In this document: piece after piece, positions 23,264 to 35,550 of the stretch | Position numbering within the stretch: the stretch's first letter is position 1 | How the letters are laid out: each line of letters opens with the position of its first letter | NCBI GenBank assembly: GCA_951799445.1 | Contig: OX637293.1 | Coordinates: forward strand, 21,638,001 to 21,702,000 | From: Pseudisothecium myosuroides | Taxonomy: Eukaryota > Streptophyta > Bryopsida > Hypnales > Lembophyllaceae | DNA length: 64,000 nt | Direction: 5' to 3' | The notes under the pieces: generated by a model | Databases searched by the model: none | The model's input: the letters and a program-made list of their open reading frames with translations, nothing else | Told to the model about the DNA's origin: nothing | Translations under genes and position numbers: made by a program

Positions 23264-24680
23264 TTTAGGAAATTTTTGAACTTCTTTTATGGATTGATAT
23301 GCATCTTGTATAAGTTCTTCAAGGGCCATATTTAAGTTCTTAGAAAATACAATGCCTTACTCTATGCCCCTGTTTTTCATAATCCAACTAAATATGATGT
23401 TGCCTACTTGCATGCAATCTTCCCTATTAACACTCACCTAATTAAAACCAAATCGAAAACAAAGATGTACAACCAATGAGATGCAAGAATAGGTCATTGT
23501 TGTCCTTGAAAAAAGCATAGACCAACACTTGTATCATTTTGTTTATCCTACATCAAATAATCAAAATCTTTAATTCAAGAACAATGTTGTTCCATATTCT
23601 ATAGTTCGTAAGGCATACGCGAGAGTGTGTTCTATGGTGATTTTCTAATGTCCTTCCAATATGTTTTTTAATATATATTGGTAGAATGAGCTATACATAT
23701 TATTATTTTTTTCATTCCCTTCCACATTTAGTTGTATTTTAGGTGATGTTGTATTATATAGGACCTACACATCAACGTAATGGGGAAAATTAATTTTGAC
23801 AGTTCATTGCAGTGTTGCAGTGTAAAGACATTTCATTCATGAGCTCAAAATATGGGTCATATTTTGGAAAATTGTTATTTATTCACTCACTTGTTCATTT
23901 ACTTTGTATTTATAATTATTGCTCTACTATAATGTTATTTAAAAAATAGGCAAAAAAAGTGTGAAACCACTAAACAAAAAATTTCATCCGACATTTCATG
24001 ATGTATATGTATTTTCGTATATATAAAAAACTTCTTCTACAAGCTATTTCTTGTTGCTAACTTTAATTCCAACCACCTACTAATCAAAGAGTAGTCACTC
24101 TTGGGCTCAAAAGGATTAAGGGACATCTCTAATGAATAGAGACTATGTGATGAGTTTGTTCAAGGCCCCACTCCAAAGTCCATAAGATGATGGTATTGGT
24201 AAAGTCATCGTATAACTTATTAGTCAAATTTGAGCTATCTACTTGATTCTTAATTCCTTTTATACTAACTTCAAGGCAATCACTCCATCCTAATCATTTG
24301 AAGAAATTAATTGTTTTTATAAATAAATTGTTTGACCAAAAAATAAAATAAAATGCTCTTATGCTCATTGCATTATTTTTAACGTAGTGGTTAAATAATC
24401 ATGAGATTATTTTATGATTGCTATCCCAATTTTAGACAATTTTTTGAGTTCAAAAAAAGATATTTTTTTCAAAATTAAATATTTACATTATTAAATTCAA
24501 CTTATCTTTCTATTTAAAAGCTTGTACAACCAAAAGCTCAAAATTCCTTCCAAAAGTATTTCTTTACCTACAAAAATTGTTTTAAAAATGCCTATTTTTC
24601 TTCAATATTTAGAATTTAATTTCCAATACGGTAACTCTATATTGTTTGCATTCATTAACTAAAGGTAATAAATCATTGTC
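23264..24680. other. AT-rich intergenic, no gene seen
   Basis: Dense stops in all frames, with no paired repeat ends and no RNA gene recognised. Confidence 0.4.
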
Positions 24681-24905
24681 ATTAGAGGGTTTTTGAGGGC
24701 ATTAGGAGACTATTTTAGCCCTGTTCCCCTTATTTGGAACAGCATAGCACTGTCAAATTATTATTTTAAAATTAAAATTAAACTAAATATTATTATATGA
24801 TGTGGCACTCTTTCGACCACGTTAGATTGATGATGTGGCAGAGTTCCCAAAGTTCCCATACTCCAGGAAGTTGGAGTCTTCCAAAGGCCTCAAAAATCCT
24901 CTAAT
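24681..24905. mobile_element. ATTAG-family MITE, copy 3
   Basis: Ends ATTAGAGGGTTTTTGAGGG and CCTCAAAAATCCTCTAAT. The interior has CCCTGTTCCCC, GGAACAG and GTGGCACTCTTTCGACCACG, in the order seen in the copy at 7476. This is the copy with the best matched ends. Confidence 0.75.
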
Positions 24906-25250
24906 GGTCCGTTCCTCAATTCTACCAAGTAGGATTTATATTGAAGTCCTATTAATATGACCTTAAATCATATTTATGGAAGAATTACAACTTTACATAT
25001 GACACTACAAGATTGTAAAGTAATAAAGCCTTTTGATCATTGAATAGTATTTGGATCTTTTTGAAGGAGCTTCCAAAATGCACCTATAGGATACTTTAAA
25101 GTTTAAGGTTTTTTCAAGTCTTGGCTTTTGAAAAGTACAAAAAATACATAAATTTTCATTAATTATTTTAAAAAATAATTTTCATTTTCATTTTCACTCA
25201 GTAAGAAATATCTCCTAATTGTAATCTTGACTCAATCTATGCATACTAGC

Positions 25251-26088
25251 TTAACCACCAAAGCTCTTTCATGTTTGGAGGTCCAAATTGCTTCAAAATT
25301 CTCTTTCCCAAAGCAGGACTAAAATCTTCATCTATATTTATTTTTTTACAAATTCAATTGTAGGATCCTATGGTTAGCTTGTTCAAGTACATTGTTCCAA
25401 GAATTTAAAGTGAATATTCCCACTAATTGCAAGTTCAATGTGCCTAAATTTCAAAATGTAAGCTTTTCAAGCTTTTCTTAAAGGTGAAGTTTTGTCTTTT
25501 AGAAAAAGCATGTATGATAACTTGTGCATTTTAGTCAATATATTGGAAAATGAATTGAAATGTATATAAAAATGTAACCAAAAAAACTTTCATATTCATC
25601 TTTAAAAAGATTATAAAATGGAAGGTGATATTGAATAAAAGAAAAAACTAAATTGCTAATAAATTTTATAAAAATTAAGAAGTGTTAATACCAATGGTGA
25701 GAATGATCCAGTATACAATCAGGATTCTTTACTTTTGTTTTTATTTGAAGATTTTCAAAATTGAGTTCAAAAGATGACTTTATATGCTTTTTCCTTCATT
25801 GCCTACAAAACAAAACTCCTCATAATTGTCACTTCATCATTTGTAATCGATTGATTCAAATGTTTTTGAGTAGGTATCACTCTATACAATTGAATAAAAT
25901 AATTTTTATTTCTTTTTTTTCAAATTCCCAATTCGACATTGAAATTTTGAAAAAAAGTTATAACTTTTACAATATTTATAAAAATGACATGAAACAAAGC
26001 TTCACATGTAGATTAGGACAATTAGCATCCATCCTACAAAATTCATGCAAAAATCCCAAAGCTATTTCCTTGATCCTTTAGGGGTTAA
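25251..26088 (+). mobile_element. TTAA element, subfamily B, copy 1
   Basis: Left TTAACCACCAAAGCTCTTTC (25251), right GATCCTTTAGGGGTTAA (to 26088). It aligns in the same direction with 30000-30911: CTTTCATGTTT at left, CAAGTACATTGT, GTGCCTAAA, CAATGGTGAGAATG and CATGCAAAAAT near the right. The left repeat has decayed. The 106-codon frame 25761-26081 is low-complexity and shares no motif with a transposase. Confidence 0.75.
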
Positions 26089-26154
26089 GAGAACGGTTTC
26101 AAATCTTCCTATCATAGTTTTGTCATTCCAAAATTAAAGTGCAAAGTTGAACAA

Positions 26155-27403
26155 AACTTTGAATGCAATTTTAAAAAAAGTTGGTGGGTGTTCAATATTA
26201 CAAGAAAGGATTAGAAACCATAACACAAAAGAATGTATTCAAAATCTTCAGCTGTTGAGGATAGTTTATCAGTTGTTGAGGATAGTTTAACTGATAAAAT
26301 AAATAGGTACAATTTTGATAATTCTCCACAATAATTGCATAGAAAAGTGTAGTTCCACTGTAAGGTAAGGTAACAGGTTCAGAAATCGCCCACCTAATAG
26401 CTGAAACTGAATTTTGGGGAGGTGAAACGTCTCGAGATATTTTTCAGTAAATTTTGCTTGAAAGACAAGAGGAATTGGCATCTAACCCAAGTCGTTTCAT
26501 ATTTTTTGGTGCTTTCTAGAATTAGTTATGAATTTTTGAAGTTGAAGTGGCATTGAGCTCTAAAATCGCCCACCCCCTAAAATGTACACTATTTGTACAT
26601 TGCTAAAGGCTATGAAATAGTTACATGTGCACATTTGAATAGGGTGGGCGATTTTAGAGCTTGTGCGATTTCAAAGCCTGTTACCTTAGATGCTTTAGTG
26701 ACCATTGTGTGTCAACTTCAAAAATTCATAACTAATACCATGAAGCTCCAAAAAAATATGAAACAACCATGGTTAGATGCCAATGGGTTATGTCTTTGAA
26801 GGAAAATTTTCAAGAAGTCTAACCTCCCCAAAGTCAATTTTAGCTTTTAAATGGATGCTTTATATACCTCCTACCTCATTGCTTCATCCTATTAATATTG
26901 ATTGAGCAAAATTGGTGTCACCGACCTCCAAAAATGTAAAATCATGACAATATAGTAATATTTTGACCTACACAAAATTAAGAATAGTGTGACTTTGGTA
27001 AATTGATATGGTTTGCAGTAATTGGATAAATTAGTGTGGTGAGATCATGTCTTGTTCCAACTAAGAAATTCACCCAATTTCACGTAAATTTTTCACTTAA
27101 TGACTGATTCCATCCAAGTTGAGTGTGGCTAGACTGAGCCATGATGTGTATTAGGTTTGTCCTATTGGTGAGTGTATAAAATCAATGTCACCTACAAAAC
27201 AAAATTAGTGTCACTATAAAATTTCATTTTTATGAAAATTAGTACAATACAATACTATAAGTATAGAAAACATTACTGAAACTTTGGTAAATTAGTTTGA
27301 ATGCAATCTAAAAAAAAACTTTGAATGCAAAACTTTGAATGCAATCTAAAAAAAAGTTGGTGGGCGTTTAATATTACAAGAAAGGGTTAGAAACCATAAC
27401 ACA
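26155..27403 (+). repeat. 1.1-kb repeat (26226-27296) flanked by 72-bp direct repeats
   Basis: 26226-27296 matches 40831-41919 inside HMA-C intron 3 at high identity over the full length. Here the unit has related 72-bp sequences on either side (26155-26226 and 27331-27403), both beginning AACTTTGAATGCAAT and ending CATAACACA. Within it is an AGGTAGG-type MITE-like segment with ends TAAGGTAAGGTAACAGG (26365) and GCCTGTTACCTTA (about 26690), and a downstream CTCCTACC end near 26868. No coding content. Confidence 0.7.
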
Positions 27404-27519
27404 CCATGACTTTTTCAAATACCTCTATCATCTATCTATACCTTAAATGAGGTTGTTTGTTTTGTTTGTCTTATTACAACGAGATCTCTTGAACTATGCG
27501 TCCCCCGTTCGCATTCTTA

Positions 27520-28205
27520 GAGCATCACCACCCATTCCCCGGAAACAAGGATGGAAAAATGGATTGGCCCGTGCCCGGTAGCTCCCGGGTTGCTTCCTTC
27601 CCCCATTCATTAACGGGGAAGCAAACACGCCAAAACAAGACAAATGGATGCATTCATGACTTATCATAACAAAGATCCAATCAAAATGTTAATTGAATAA
27701 AAAAAGATAAGAGATGGCCCACAAACCAAGCGAAGTCAATCAAATTCATGAATGACTTAGAGGAATGAAGAGCAAACCCGACAACATCAAGCCCAGGTCA
27801 AAGCGTGGCAGGGACGGGGAGTTAGTGTTTGGAGAGCTCATTTTGGAGTGACCGGTCATCTTTTGTCCCTCCCCGGGTCCGCGGTGGAGGGTTGCTATTA
27901 TGTGAGTATAGGAATGTGAGCCTATGAGCCTAGAATACTACACCCCTATGTTATAGGTGTATTACTATAGAAATCGTCTATAATTATAGGGTATATATGT
28001 TACAAATACCCATATTATAGGTGTTTATGATACATACACTTTCTATAGTGTATGGTATCTATATTATAGGTACCTATATTGTAGGCTCAATGCTCACAAG
28101 CTCGCATTCTTGGGCTCACATACTAGCACCGTTGGTCCGCAGTGGACCACTTTTCCTTGGCCGGTCATGCCCTAGCTTTGTCCCCATGAATGGGTGGCGA
28201 TGCTC
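27520..28205. mobile_element. Tourist-like (PIF/Harbinger) MITE hosting a second MITE
   Basis: The left end GAGCATCACCACCCATTC pairs with the right end GAATGGGTGGCGATGCTC, flanked by TTA on both sides (27517-27519, 28206-28208). A 3-bp TTA duplication with a GAGCATC start fits Tourist-like elements of plants. It is richer in G and C than its surroundings. A separate 247-bp MITE sits at 27887-28133, so the original element was about 430 bp. Confidence 0.85.
27887..28133. mobile_element. 247-bp MITE nested in the Tourist-like element
   Basis: It starts GAGGGTTGCTATTATGTGAG and ends CTCACATACTAGCACCGTT, an imperfect inverted repeat (TGCTATTATGTGAG against TGCTAGTATGTGAG). It is flanked by GGTCCGCGGTG (27876-27886) and GGTCCGCAGTG (28134-28144), a target duplication of about 9 to 11 bp with one mismatch. 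The length suggests a Mutator-like element. The interior is full of TATAGG repeats. A nearly identical copy lies at 32335-32582. Confidence 0.85.
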
Positions 28206-28371
28206 TTAGGTCTGTGGAAAAGTTCTTTGTGAGGAATTGCGCATGGACTTAGTTTGTTTCATGGCATTCCGACTCATAACAAAAAAATTATTGAATTTCA
28301 AAGTTTTGATGAATTAAGAAATTAGAAAATTATTTTTCATTTGTGTTGTGGCAATGGCACACGGCATACTA

Positions 28372-28645
28372 AGGTAGGTACATCCAAATGTGTCACTGAC
28401 CTTAAACCGCCATCTTTACTATGTGTACTTTTCCAAAATCAATTATGTACCTATGTGGAAGAAACGCTTTTAGAACCAAACTTTGTTCCATAATAACTTT
28501 TGCATACAATATCCAAATGCCACGTTCTTTGGTGCGTTGGAACCTCCTTTCACTTGCCAACAAGAACACATGAAAATCTGACCCAAATCTAATAATATCA
28601 AATAGGCTCAGTAGCAAAAAGTGACGGTTTTGGGTGTACCTACCT
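28372..28645. mobile_element. AGGTRGGTAC-family MITE, copy 2
   Basis: The left TAAGGTAGGTACA pairs exactly with the right TGTACCTACCTTA, with TA at both borders (28370-28371, 28646-28647). The interior matches 14076-14350, including GTACCTATGTGGAAGAAAC. TA target and A-G-G-T ends suggest a mariner-like MITE. Confidence 0.8.
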
Positions 28646-29999
28646 TAGTATCTATGAGTAGAGAATTGACAACCCCAATACCAAGTTATACCAAAATTAT
28701 GTGCAGCTCAGCAATAGAGTTCAGTCCTTGCAGACAGCCTGCAATCCTGCATAATTGACAAAGATGTGCGCACCTTGGATGGTCATTGCTGACTACTCCT
28801 AACTTATACTGGTCCAATTTTCATGGAAGACATTGCAATGCTTAGGTGTCATTCCCACTTGATATTATTCTCGTGTATTGGTTTTTGTGGCATGCCAGAA
28901 CATTGGTTATGTTACCAATGTCGAGGGGTCCATTTTTTACCTTTGTATAGGGAACCCCTACAGTGAACACTGAAATTGTCTTATATGGTTCCTCAGCCAA
29001 CCCCAATTCTTACATTAAATGATAATAAGCTCCCTCCCAGGTATCTAGCAAAGCATAACTTGATACCTTCCCAGCATGGAGGGGATCATTGTTGAATGTT
29101 ATTTAATCTAGAGAGCAAGGTATGGTGCTACATAGAATGTTATTTTCTTGCACATGATCCCATAGTCCACCTCAAATTCAACTGTGCATGAAGAAGTGGG
29201 TATCCATCACCAAGGTACACTTAAAGGAGCCGACCCATTTCCAATGAGCCACCCATTTTGTTAGTTAGATTGCTTAGTTTCTGATCAATTGGTGGTTAAG
29301 GTGACAACTCACGCAGATATTTGTGAGAAGGGGAAGCACAAATATTGGGGAGACGTACATTGAAAGCATATAATGACCACAAGATGTACATTGGAAGCTA
29401 CAATTATCACCTGCATTGAAGCATTGTCGATTTTGTAACCAACCTATGGTTGGAAATATGATGACCTATATAACAAGAATAGGTTGAACAGAATCTTCAC
29501 GAAAAAAATTCATAATAATTTTACTATTGAAGAAAAAAATGAACAAAAATACAGAATCCTTCTTAAATCTAATTCTCTAAACGGGGAAAATTTTCCCCTC
29601 ATCATACCCATACACTAGATATGTTGAATTGCTTAAGTGATCAGAAATGGGTCGTCTCCTTTATAGGGCAATGAAAAGGTAGGGGTATAAATTTGGAATG
29701 ATGTTGAAGTCAAAAAGTGGTCTATAGATGACTTTTAAGATTACTGTGGAAATAAAGAATGTACTTGTTAGTTCATAAATTAGATCATTTTTGGTAAAGT
29801 ACCATGGTGATAACTTAGGTCTTGTCCATTTAGGGTTAAGCACAAAACGTCCTTTGGATGAATTCTCCTAAGACTATAGGATGAAAAAAAAAATTCATCC
29901 AATTTTTTTTGGAAGTTGCTTGAGTATATTTATTTTCAGCAAATAATATTGCAAATTGTCTCATTATTGTATTGTTGACTTCTCTAAAGAAGAAGATGC
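28646..29999. other. Intergenic, nothing recognised
   Basis: No open frame over about 60 codons with any domain and no paired repeat ends. Confidence 0.4.
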
Positions 30000-30911
30000 T
30001 TAACCCCTAAAATTCTTTCATGTTTAGAGGCCCAAAACTACTTCAAAATACTCTTCCTCAAAGCAAGGTCAAAATCTTCATCAAAATTTATTTTTTAACA
30101 AATCCAATTGTAGTATTTTTTGCTTAACTTGTTCAAGTACATTGTCCCAAAATTTTAGAGAGAATGTCCCCACCGATTGCTAGTTCAATGTGCCTAAACA
30201 TCAAAATGTAGGATTTTCTAGCTCTTTCAAAAGGTGAAGTTTTGTCTTTCAACATCTTTAGAAATGAACTCATATGTCCTATGACATGCATTTTAGTCAA
30301 TATGTTGTAAAATGGGTTGAAAATATATATAAAAAAATTTAACCAAAAAAAATATCAAATTCATTTTAAGAAAAATTATAAAGTGGAAGGTGTTACTAAA
30401 TGAAAGATAAAACTAATACGGAATATGCTAATAATTTTTAGAAGAATTTAATTTTTTTTAGTTCCAATGGTGAGAATGTTTTAGTAAAAAATTAATATCC
30501 CTGATATTTATATTTATTTAAAAAAATTCAAAATTGAGAACAAAATGACTTTACATGTTTTTTCTACCTTCATTGCCCGCAAAGTAAAACTCCTCATAAC
30601 TTTTATCGCACTGTTCATTATTGAATGGTTCAAATGTTTTTGAGTAGATATCAATCTATAAAATCTCCAAAAAATAAATAATTTTTTTTAGAATATATAT
30701 TTTTTTGCCTGGTTTGACATTGAAATCAAAAAAATCTTTCTAACTTTTACATTATTTATTGGAATGACATGAAACAAAGCTTTACATATAGATTATGATG
30801 AGTAGCATCCATCATAAAAATTCATGCAAAAATTCTAAATTCTAAATTCAATAGAGCCTATCCAAATTCTCAAAAAGTCCAAAGTGGGCTCCTTGGTCCT
30901 TTAGGGGTTAA
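30000..30911 (+). mobile_element. TTAA element, subfamily B, copy 2
   Basis: Left TTAACCCCTAAAATTCTTTC, right GGTCCTTTAGGGGTTAA. This is the best preserved subfamily B copy. Inner ends read TTTAGAGGCCCAAAAC at left and AAGTGGGCTCCTTGGTCC at right, unlike subfamily A, so only about the outer 10 bp and TTAA are common to the two. No coding content. Confidence 0.82.
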
Positions 30912-31641
30912 TCCATCAATGTCCTGTATAGTGTATTTTGGCCATTTATTGCTATTTACACTTGATGTGAAATTTTGCCATATATATGATATTTTTTTGA
31001 ATTTGATTCCAATTAATGAAATGAAGCTTGTCAAATATAGTTTCTACTCCAATTGAATATTTTGAAAAATTTATGAATTTCAATATTTTATAGCAATATG
31101 AACTTTAGGCTATAACTATGGTTTGTTGATTTTTTAATTTTAGAATGACAAGGTAATTTTTGTTTACACCATAATGTTATACACTATAACATACATCTAT
31201 GATGAAAATTTTATATTTTTTGAGTATATTCTATATTTGATATGAACTTTTTTATTTAAAAAAAATTCATAATATTTTCAAATTTTACCAAAAAAAATTA
31301 AAAAAAAATTATGACTTATAGTAGACATATGACTTCATCTATAGAAAATAAATATAAAAAATTTCATTCATATCTAGTTGCAAAATGGAAGCAATCAAAG
31401 TGATGGATAATGAGGCTTGAATTTAGTAGTCATGGGCCTACCCTTCCATGGTTAGGAGTTTCAAATATAATCCATGCAAGGATAAATATTCTCCTTCAAT
31501 TCACATACAAAGGCTATGTTCACACTAGGGAGAATATCTTCCCTTTCAAAGGAACAACTTTAACCCTAGTGAGATTAAGGGGTCATGATAATCTCTTTGT
31601 ATTTCCCTCCAATCTCAACCTTTCATTATGGTTGAGGTTAT
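30912..31641. other. Intergenic, nothing recognised
   Basis: AT-rich. The 80-codon frame 31410-31652 runs into the neighbouring TTAA element and has no known domain, so it is not called as a gene. Confidence 0.4.
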
Positions 31642-32814
31642 TTAACCCCTAAAGAACCGTTGTCCCTTTGGGGGACAAATGAGATTTGGGTAGACATGCT
31701 GAATTTTTGTCCTGATTTTTTTAAACTTTTTTTGAAGATAGAAAAACTGATAAGCTTTGAGGGAATATAATGTTTTTTTCAATTGGTGCCCAGGAACAAA
31801 AGTTATGCCCAAATAAGCTCAAAATATAGAAGAGGGGGCAACAAGTTTTTTTTAATTTTTTTTTTTTTTTTTAAATTTCTTCTTCTTCTCATAGATTATA
31901 TTTTTGTCTATCTGGAAAGCTTTGATTCATTCCATTTGGATTTGTTATAAGAAAGTTATGAACAATCTTATTTTCTGAGCACTCATAACATCTTCCTGAA
32001 AAAAATAACTTGTAGGATTCATTTCTGAATGCAATTTTTACAATTTTAAATTCAAAAAATTCCATGTGGTTTAGTTTTCTTTCTTGAACAATCTCACCAT
32101 TGGGATTAGTGCATTTTGATTCCATACAAAAGATATTAGTATTTTAGATTCTCCTTCTCTCTCATACCTACTTCTACTTAACAATCTTTTTAATAATGAA
32201 AATTAAGTTTTATTGAATTTTTTTGCTAGACTTTCAACTCAATTCTCTACTACAAAGATTTAAAGCTCAAAACTCTGGAGTGCAAAATTTTAAAGTTAAA
32301 ATTGTTCAAAGTCAAAAAATCTAGTCCCACAATGGAGGGCTGCTATTATGTGAGCATAGGATTGTGAGTCTATGATCCTAGAATACTATACACCTACGTT
32401 ATAGGTGTATAACCTATAGAAACCGTCTATAATTATAGGATATATATGTTACAAATACCCATATTATAGGTGTTTATGATACGTACACCTTCTATAGTGT
32501 GTGGTATCTATATTATAGGTACCTATATTGTATGCTCAATGCTCACAAGCTCACATTCTTGGGCTCACATACTAGCACCGTTGTCCCACAATGTGCTAAA
32601 AAACTTGTTTTTTTCACTTTAAAGCAAATATCTTGCAATTTGTGTGGTAAAAAATTCTGAAATTTTTTCCACACATTTTTATACTATTAAGGTGTAAGAT
32701 CATACGGTTAGATGTGCAAAAAAAATATTTTTCAATTTTTTTTACTCTTTGCTATAGAAATGGCAGTTTTGAGTGTTTTTTTGCATAGAAAGGCCTCGAG
32801 GCTTTAGCGGGAAA
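31642..32814 (-). mobile_element. TTAA element, subfamily A, copy 4, with nested MITE
   Basis: The left end TTAACCCCTAAAGAACCGTTG and the following TGTCCCTTTGGGGGACAA block correspond to the right end of copies 1, 2, 5 and 6, so this copy is inverted. The far end is damaged (GCTTTAGCGGGAAAT, no TTAA). A 248-bp MITE splits it at 32335-32582. Without that insert it has the usual length of about 920 bp. Confidence 0.8.
32335..32582. mobile_element. 248-bp MITE nested in a TTAA element
   Basis: Near-identical to 27887-28133 in the same orientation. It is flanked by GTCCCACAATG on both sides (32324-32334, 32583-32593), an 11-bp match. Other TTAA copies have the uninterrupted form of this site (GTCCCGCAATGTGCTG in reverse complement at about 4163), which confirms the junctions. 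Confidence 0.88.
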
Positions 32815-33220
32815 TCTCTCATAGGATTAAGATATCACCCATTGATGCAAATGTATTCCAAAAAGGGAAATATGAACTTCATAAAACTTGAAGGAATAAA
32901 AAGATGTTACTATCCTTGTGGGATTTAAATACCCTCAATATATTCTTGCAAAGTAATTGTACCATCATGTTTAAATTTACAAAATAAGTTATAATGTGAG
33001 GGTCAAAGAGAAAAATCTAATTACAACAAAGAGATACAATCAAACTTCCCTTATTGCATGGGAACAGTGGATGTAGTTTTTATCTATATACACATAAAGA
33101 AGCTCAAGTGCCAAAGGCCAATTAATTAAACATACTCATGAAGTATAGTAATTGTATTTGATTGGTTCAAATTGGTTGTTCAACTAAAAATATTAGTGAT
33201 GTATGACACAATTAGCTCCA

Positions 33221-34146
33221 TTAACCCCTAAAGGCCCAAGGCATTTTCTGGCTCCGAAACCACTGAAAACTACCATTTCTGCTGCGATTACTTCCTAAAC
33301 CAAAAAAAATAAATTCTTAGAATCTAACCGTAGGATCTTGTCCTTCACTTGTCTTAGATCATGTGGTAAGAATTTCATGAAGTTTGACCGTACGGATTGG
33401 AAGATATTAGCGTTTGAAGTTGGAAAAAGAAGTTTTTTTGAACTCTGGATTGCAATTTCAGATGACTTTGACGGCCATTTGTGGATTTTTTTTGCACTAC
33501 ACACCATAAATTTAAAAAATTTTATGTTGAACATTCAAGTTGAGAGTCGGGGAAAAAAATTTCAGAATGTCAAAACTTGATTTTCACATATAAAAAAATT
33601 GCTAAGTAGAAGTAGGTCCAAAATTGAACAAAACACTAAATCTTCAATAGCTCTTAGATGAAATTAAAAAACCATAATTCCAATGGTGGGATTGTTCTTG
33701 CAAACAAACTTAACCTTTTAAAAAAAAAATTGAAAAAATTTGAAAACTGCATTCAAAAATGAATTTTATAAGTTGTTTTTTGAAGAAGACGCTTAGATTG
33801 CCCGAAAAACAAGATTGTCCATAACTTTCTCATTCTGAGTCCAAATAGAGTGAATCAAAGCTTCAAATATAGACAAAAACATGATCTTTTAGGAAAAAAA
33901 ATTAAAAATAAATAAATTCAATTTTTAAAAGTTTTTTTTTTTGCCCGGCGAACTGCTTTTTTGACTTCGGGCGGCATAACTTTTTTTCCCAGGCACCGAT
34001 TGAAAAAAAATTATATTTTTGGAAAGCTAATGTGATTTCCTATCTTCAAAAAAAGTTTCAAAAAATCAGGTCTAAATTTCAGGTCGCACAAGCCTGCCTG
34101 AAATCCCAAGTGTCCCCCGAGGGGACTTTGGGCCTTTAGGGGTTAA
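33221..34146 (+). mobile_element. TTAA element, subfamily A, copy 5
   Basis: Left TTAACCCCTAAAGGCCCAAGG, right GGGCCTTTAGGGGTTAA, perfectly complementary for the outer 17 bp. The inner landmarks of the subfamily are present, with extra differences (for example CCGTAGGATCTTG instead of the other copies' ATCTTAC). No open frame beyond about 80 codons. Confidence 0.88.
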
Positions 34147-34663
34147 TGGTTTGTGTAGTAGACTTTATGCGCATAAGGAGTATGCAAATATAGAACTACA
34201 ATTAATTATGCAAGTAGAGAATTTGCATTATTAGAGGTTTTATTGTATCTATTTTACAAAATTTGGGCATAGTCACCTTAACACTGAAATCTCTGTAGAA
34301 GAAATTGTGAAACTTTTTTGGAGATGCTTGTTGAAGGAAAGATGTGTATATCAATATTTCCCACATGTTTATGCAATTGAATTAAAAAAAATTCATCACC
34401 AATGTTTTTCAATCAATTGTCATGTAGAACCATGAATATTAAATGATATAATTTATCAAAAATGGAGTTTTTACTTTTTCGAAACTGAAATTTGGTTGCA
34501 TATTTATTAAGTTTGAAAAGGATAGGGTGACTTTGAAAAGCTTTGCAACAGGTTCTGTTCTAAAATTTTGCGATAGTAGTAGTGGTGGAGACGTGAAATC
34601 GCAAAGACTATTAGTCAAACCCATTATACAATATCTTGCCAATCTTGTTTATTCTGATAAGGT
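34147..34663. other. Intergenic, nothing recognised
   Basis: Short frames only, no domain and no repeat ends. Confidence 0.35.
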
Positions 34664-34786
34664 GAACCACCCTATTACCTCCACCCTTCTCAATTCTACC
34701 CTCATATATCTACAAGGTACATTTTAGAGGGATACCACATGTATATGAGGGTGGAATTGAGAAGGCTGGCGGTAATAGGTTGGTTC
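34664..34786. repeat. Foldback element with arms of about 50 bp
   Basis: GAACCACCCTATTACCTCCA (34664) and onward pairs with the sequence ending GGTAATAGGTTGGTTC (34786). The arms continue through CTTCTCAATTCTACCCTCAT and its counterpart ATGAGGGTGGAATTGAGAAG. The loop is about 20 bp. It could be a tiny MITE or a source of small RNA. No target duplication is obvious. Confidence 0.75.
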
Positions 34787-35279
34787 AAGGTTGGAGGAGA
34801 ACATTTGGTTAGTTCATTGTTAGCTAATGCTTTTGGAAAATTAATCAGTTGAAGTGTGAAAATGAAGATCAAGAACCAGACAAAATTTGGTAGGATTGGC
34901 AACCAATTAGTGTGCAAAAATGAAAGGCAAATATGTAGCTGCCGCTTTCATAAAATTGTCAAATTTTCCAATTGCTTACCATTTCAGATTCAAGGCTAAT
35001 ACCAGGGATGCTAGGAGGTGGGTATATTCTTAGAAAAGGTGGGTATAACTTGCTCACTTTAAGATTGGTCGTTGAGGGTCTTCAAATGCTGGACAGGGTG
35101 GGGCCGAGTATTGCTTTAGGGCTCATCATGATGGTCAATCCTTGCTCCATCATTCGTGTCTACCCAATGTAATGAAATTTGGAGTTTAGTTTCAAGACCG
35201 ACATGTCTTTAAAAGAAGAGGATTGTAGCCTTTGCAAATTTAAAATTAAAGGAAAGTGGATAGAGAAAATTTAATACTA

Positions 35280-35550
35280 AGGTGGATACCCTCCAAACCA
35301 CCACTTTTTGCTTTTGTGCCAAGTTACGATTATTAGATTGGTCAAATTTTCACATTTTTTTGTTGGCACTTGACAGGAGGCTCCAACGTACCAAAGAATG
35401 TGACATTTGAATATCACATGCAAAAGTTATGAAGGAACAAAGTTTGGTTCTAAAATAGATCTTCCACATAGGTACATAATTGATTTTAGAGATGTACATA
35501 GAGTGAAGATGGCAGTTTAGGGTCAGTGGCGCATTTGGGGATGCCCACCT
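35280..35550. mobile_element. AGGTRGGTAC-family MITE, copy 3 (inverted)
   Basis: Left TAAGGTGGATACCC, right GGGGATGCCCACCTTA. The interior is the reverse of copies 1 and 2 (GGTTCTAAAATAGATCTTCC, CCACATAGGTACATAATTGA). The right TA border coincides with the TTAA at 35550-35553 that opens the next TTAA element. Confidence 0.75.

Noticed and set aside
25761..26081. 106-codon open frame
   Set aside because: It lies entirely inside a TTAA element, is not conserved as a frame in the sister copies, and shows no transposase motif.
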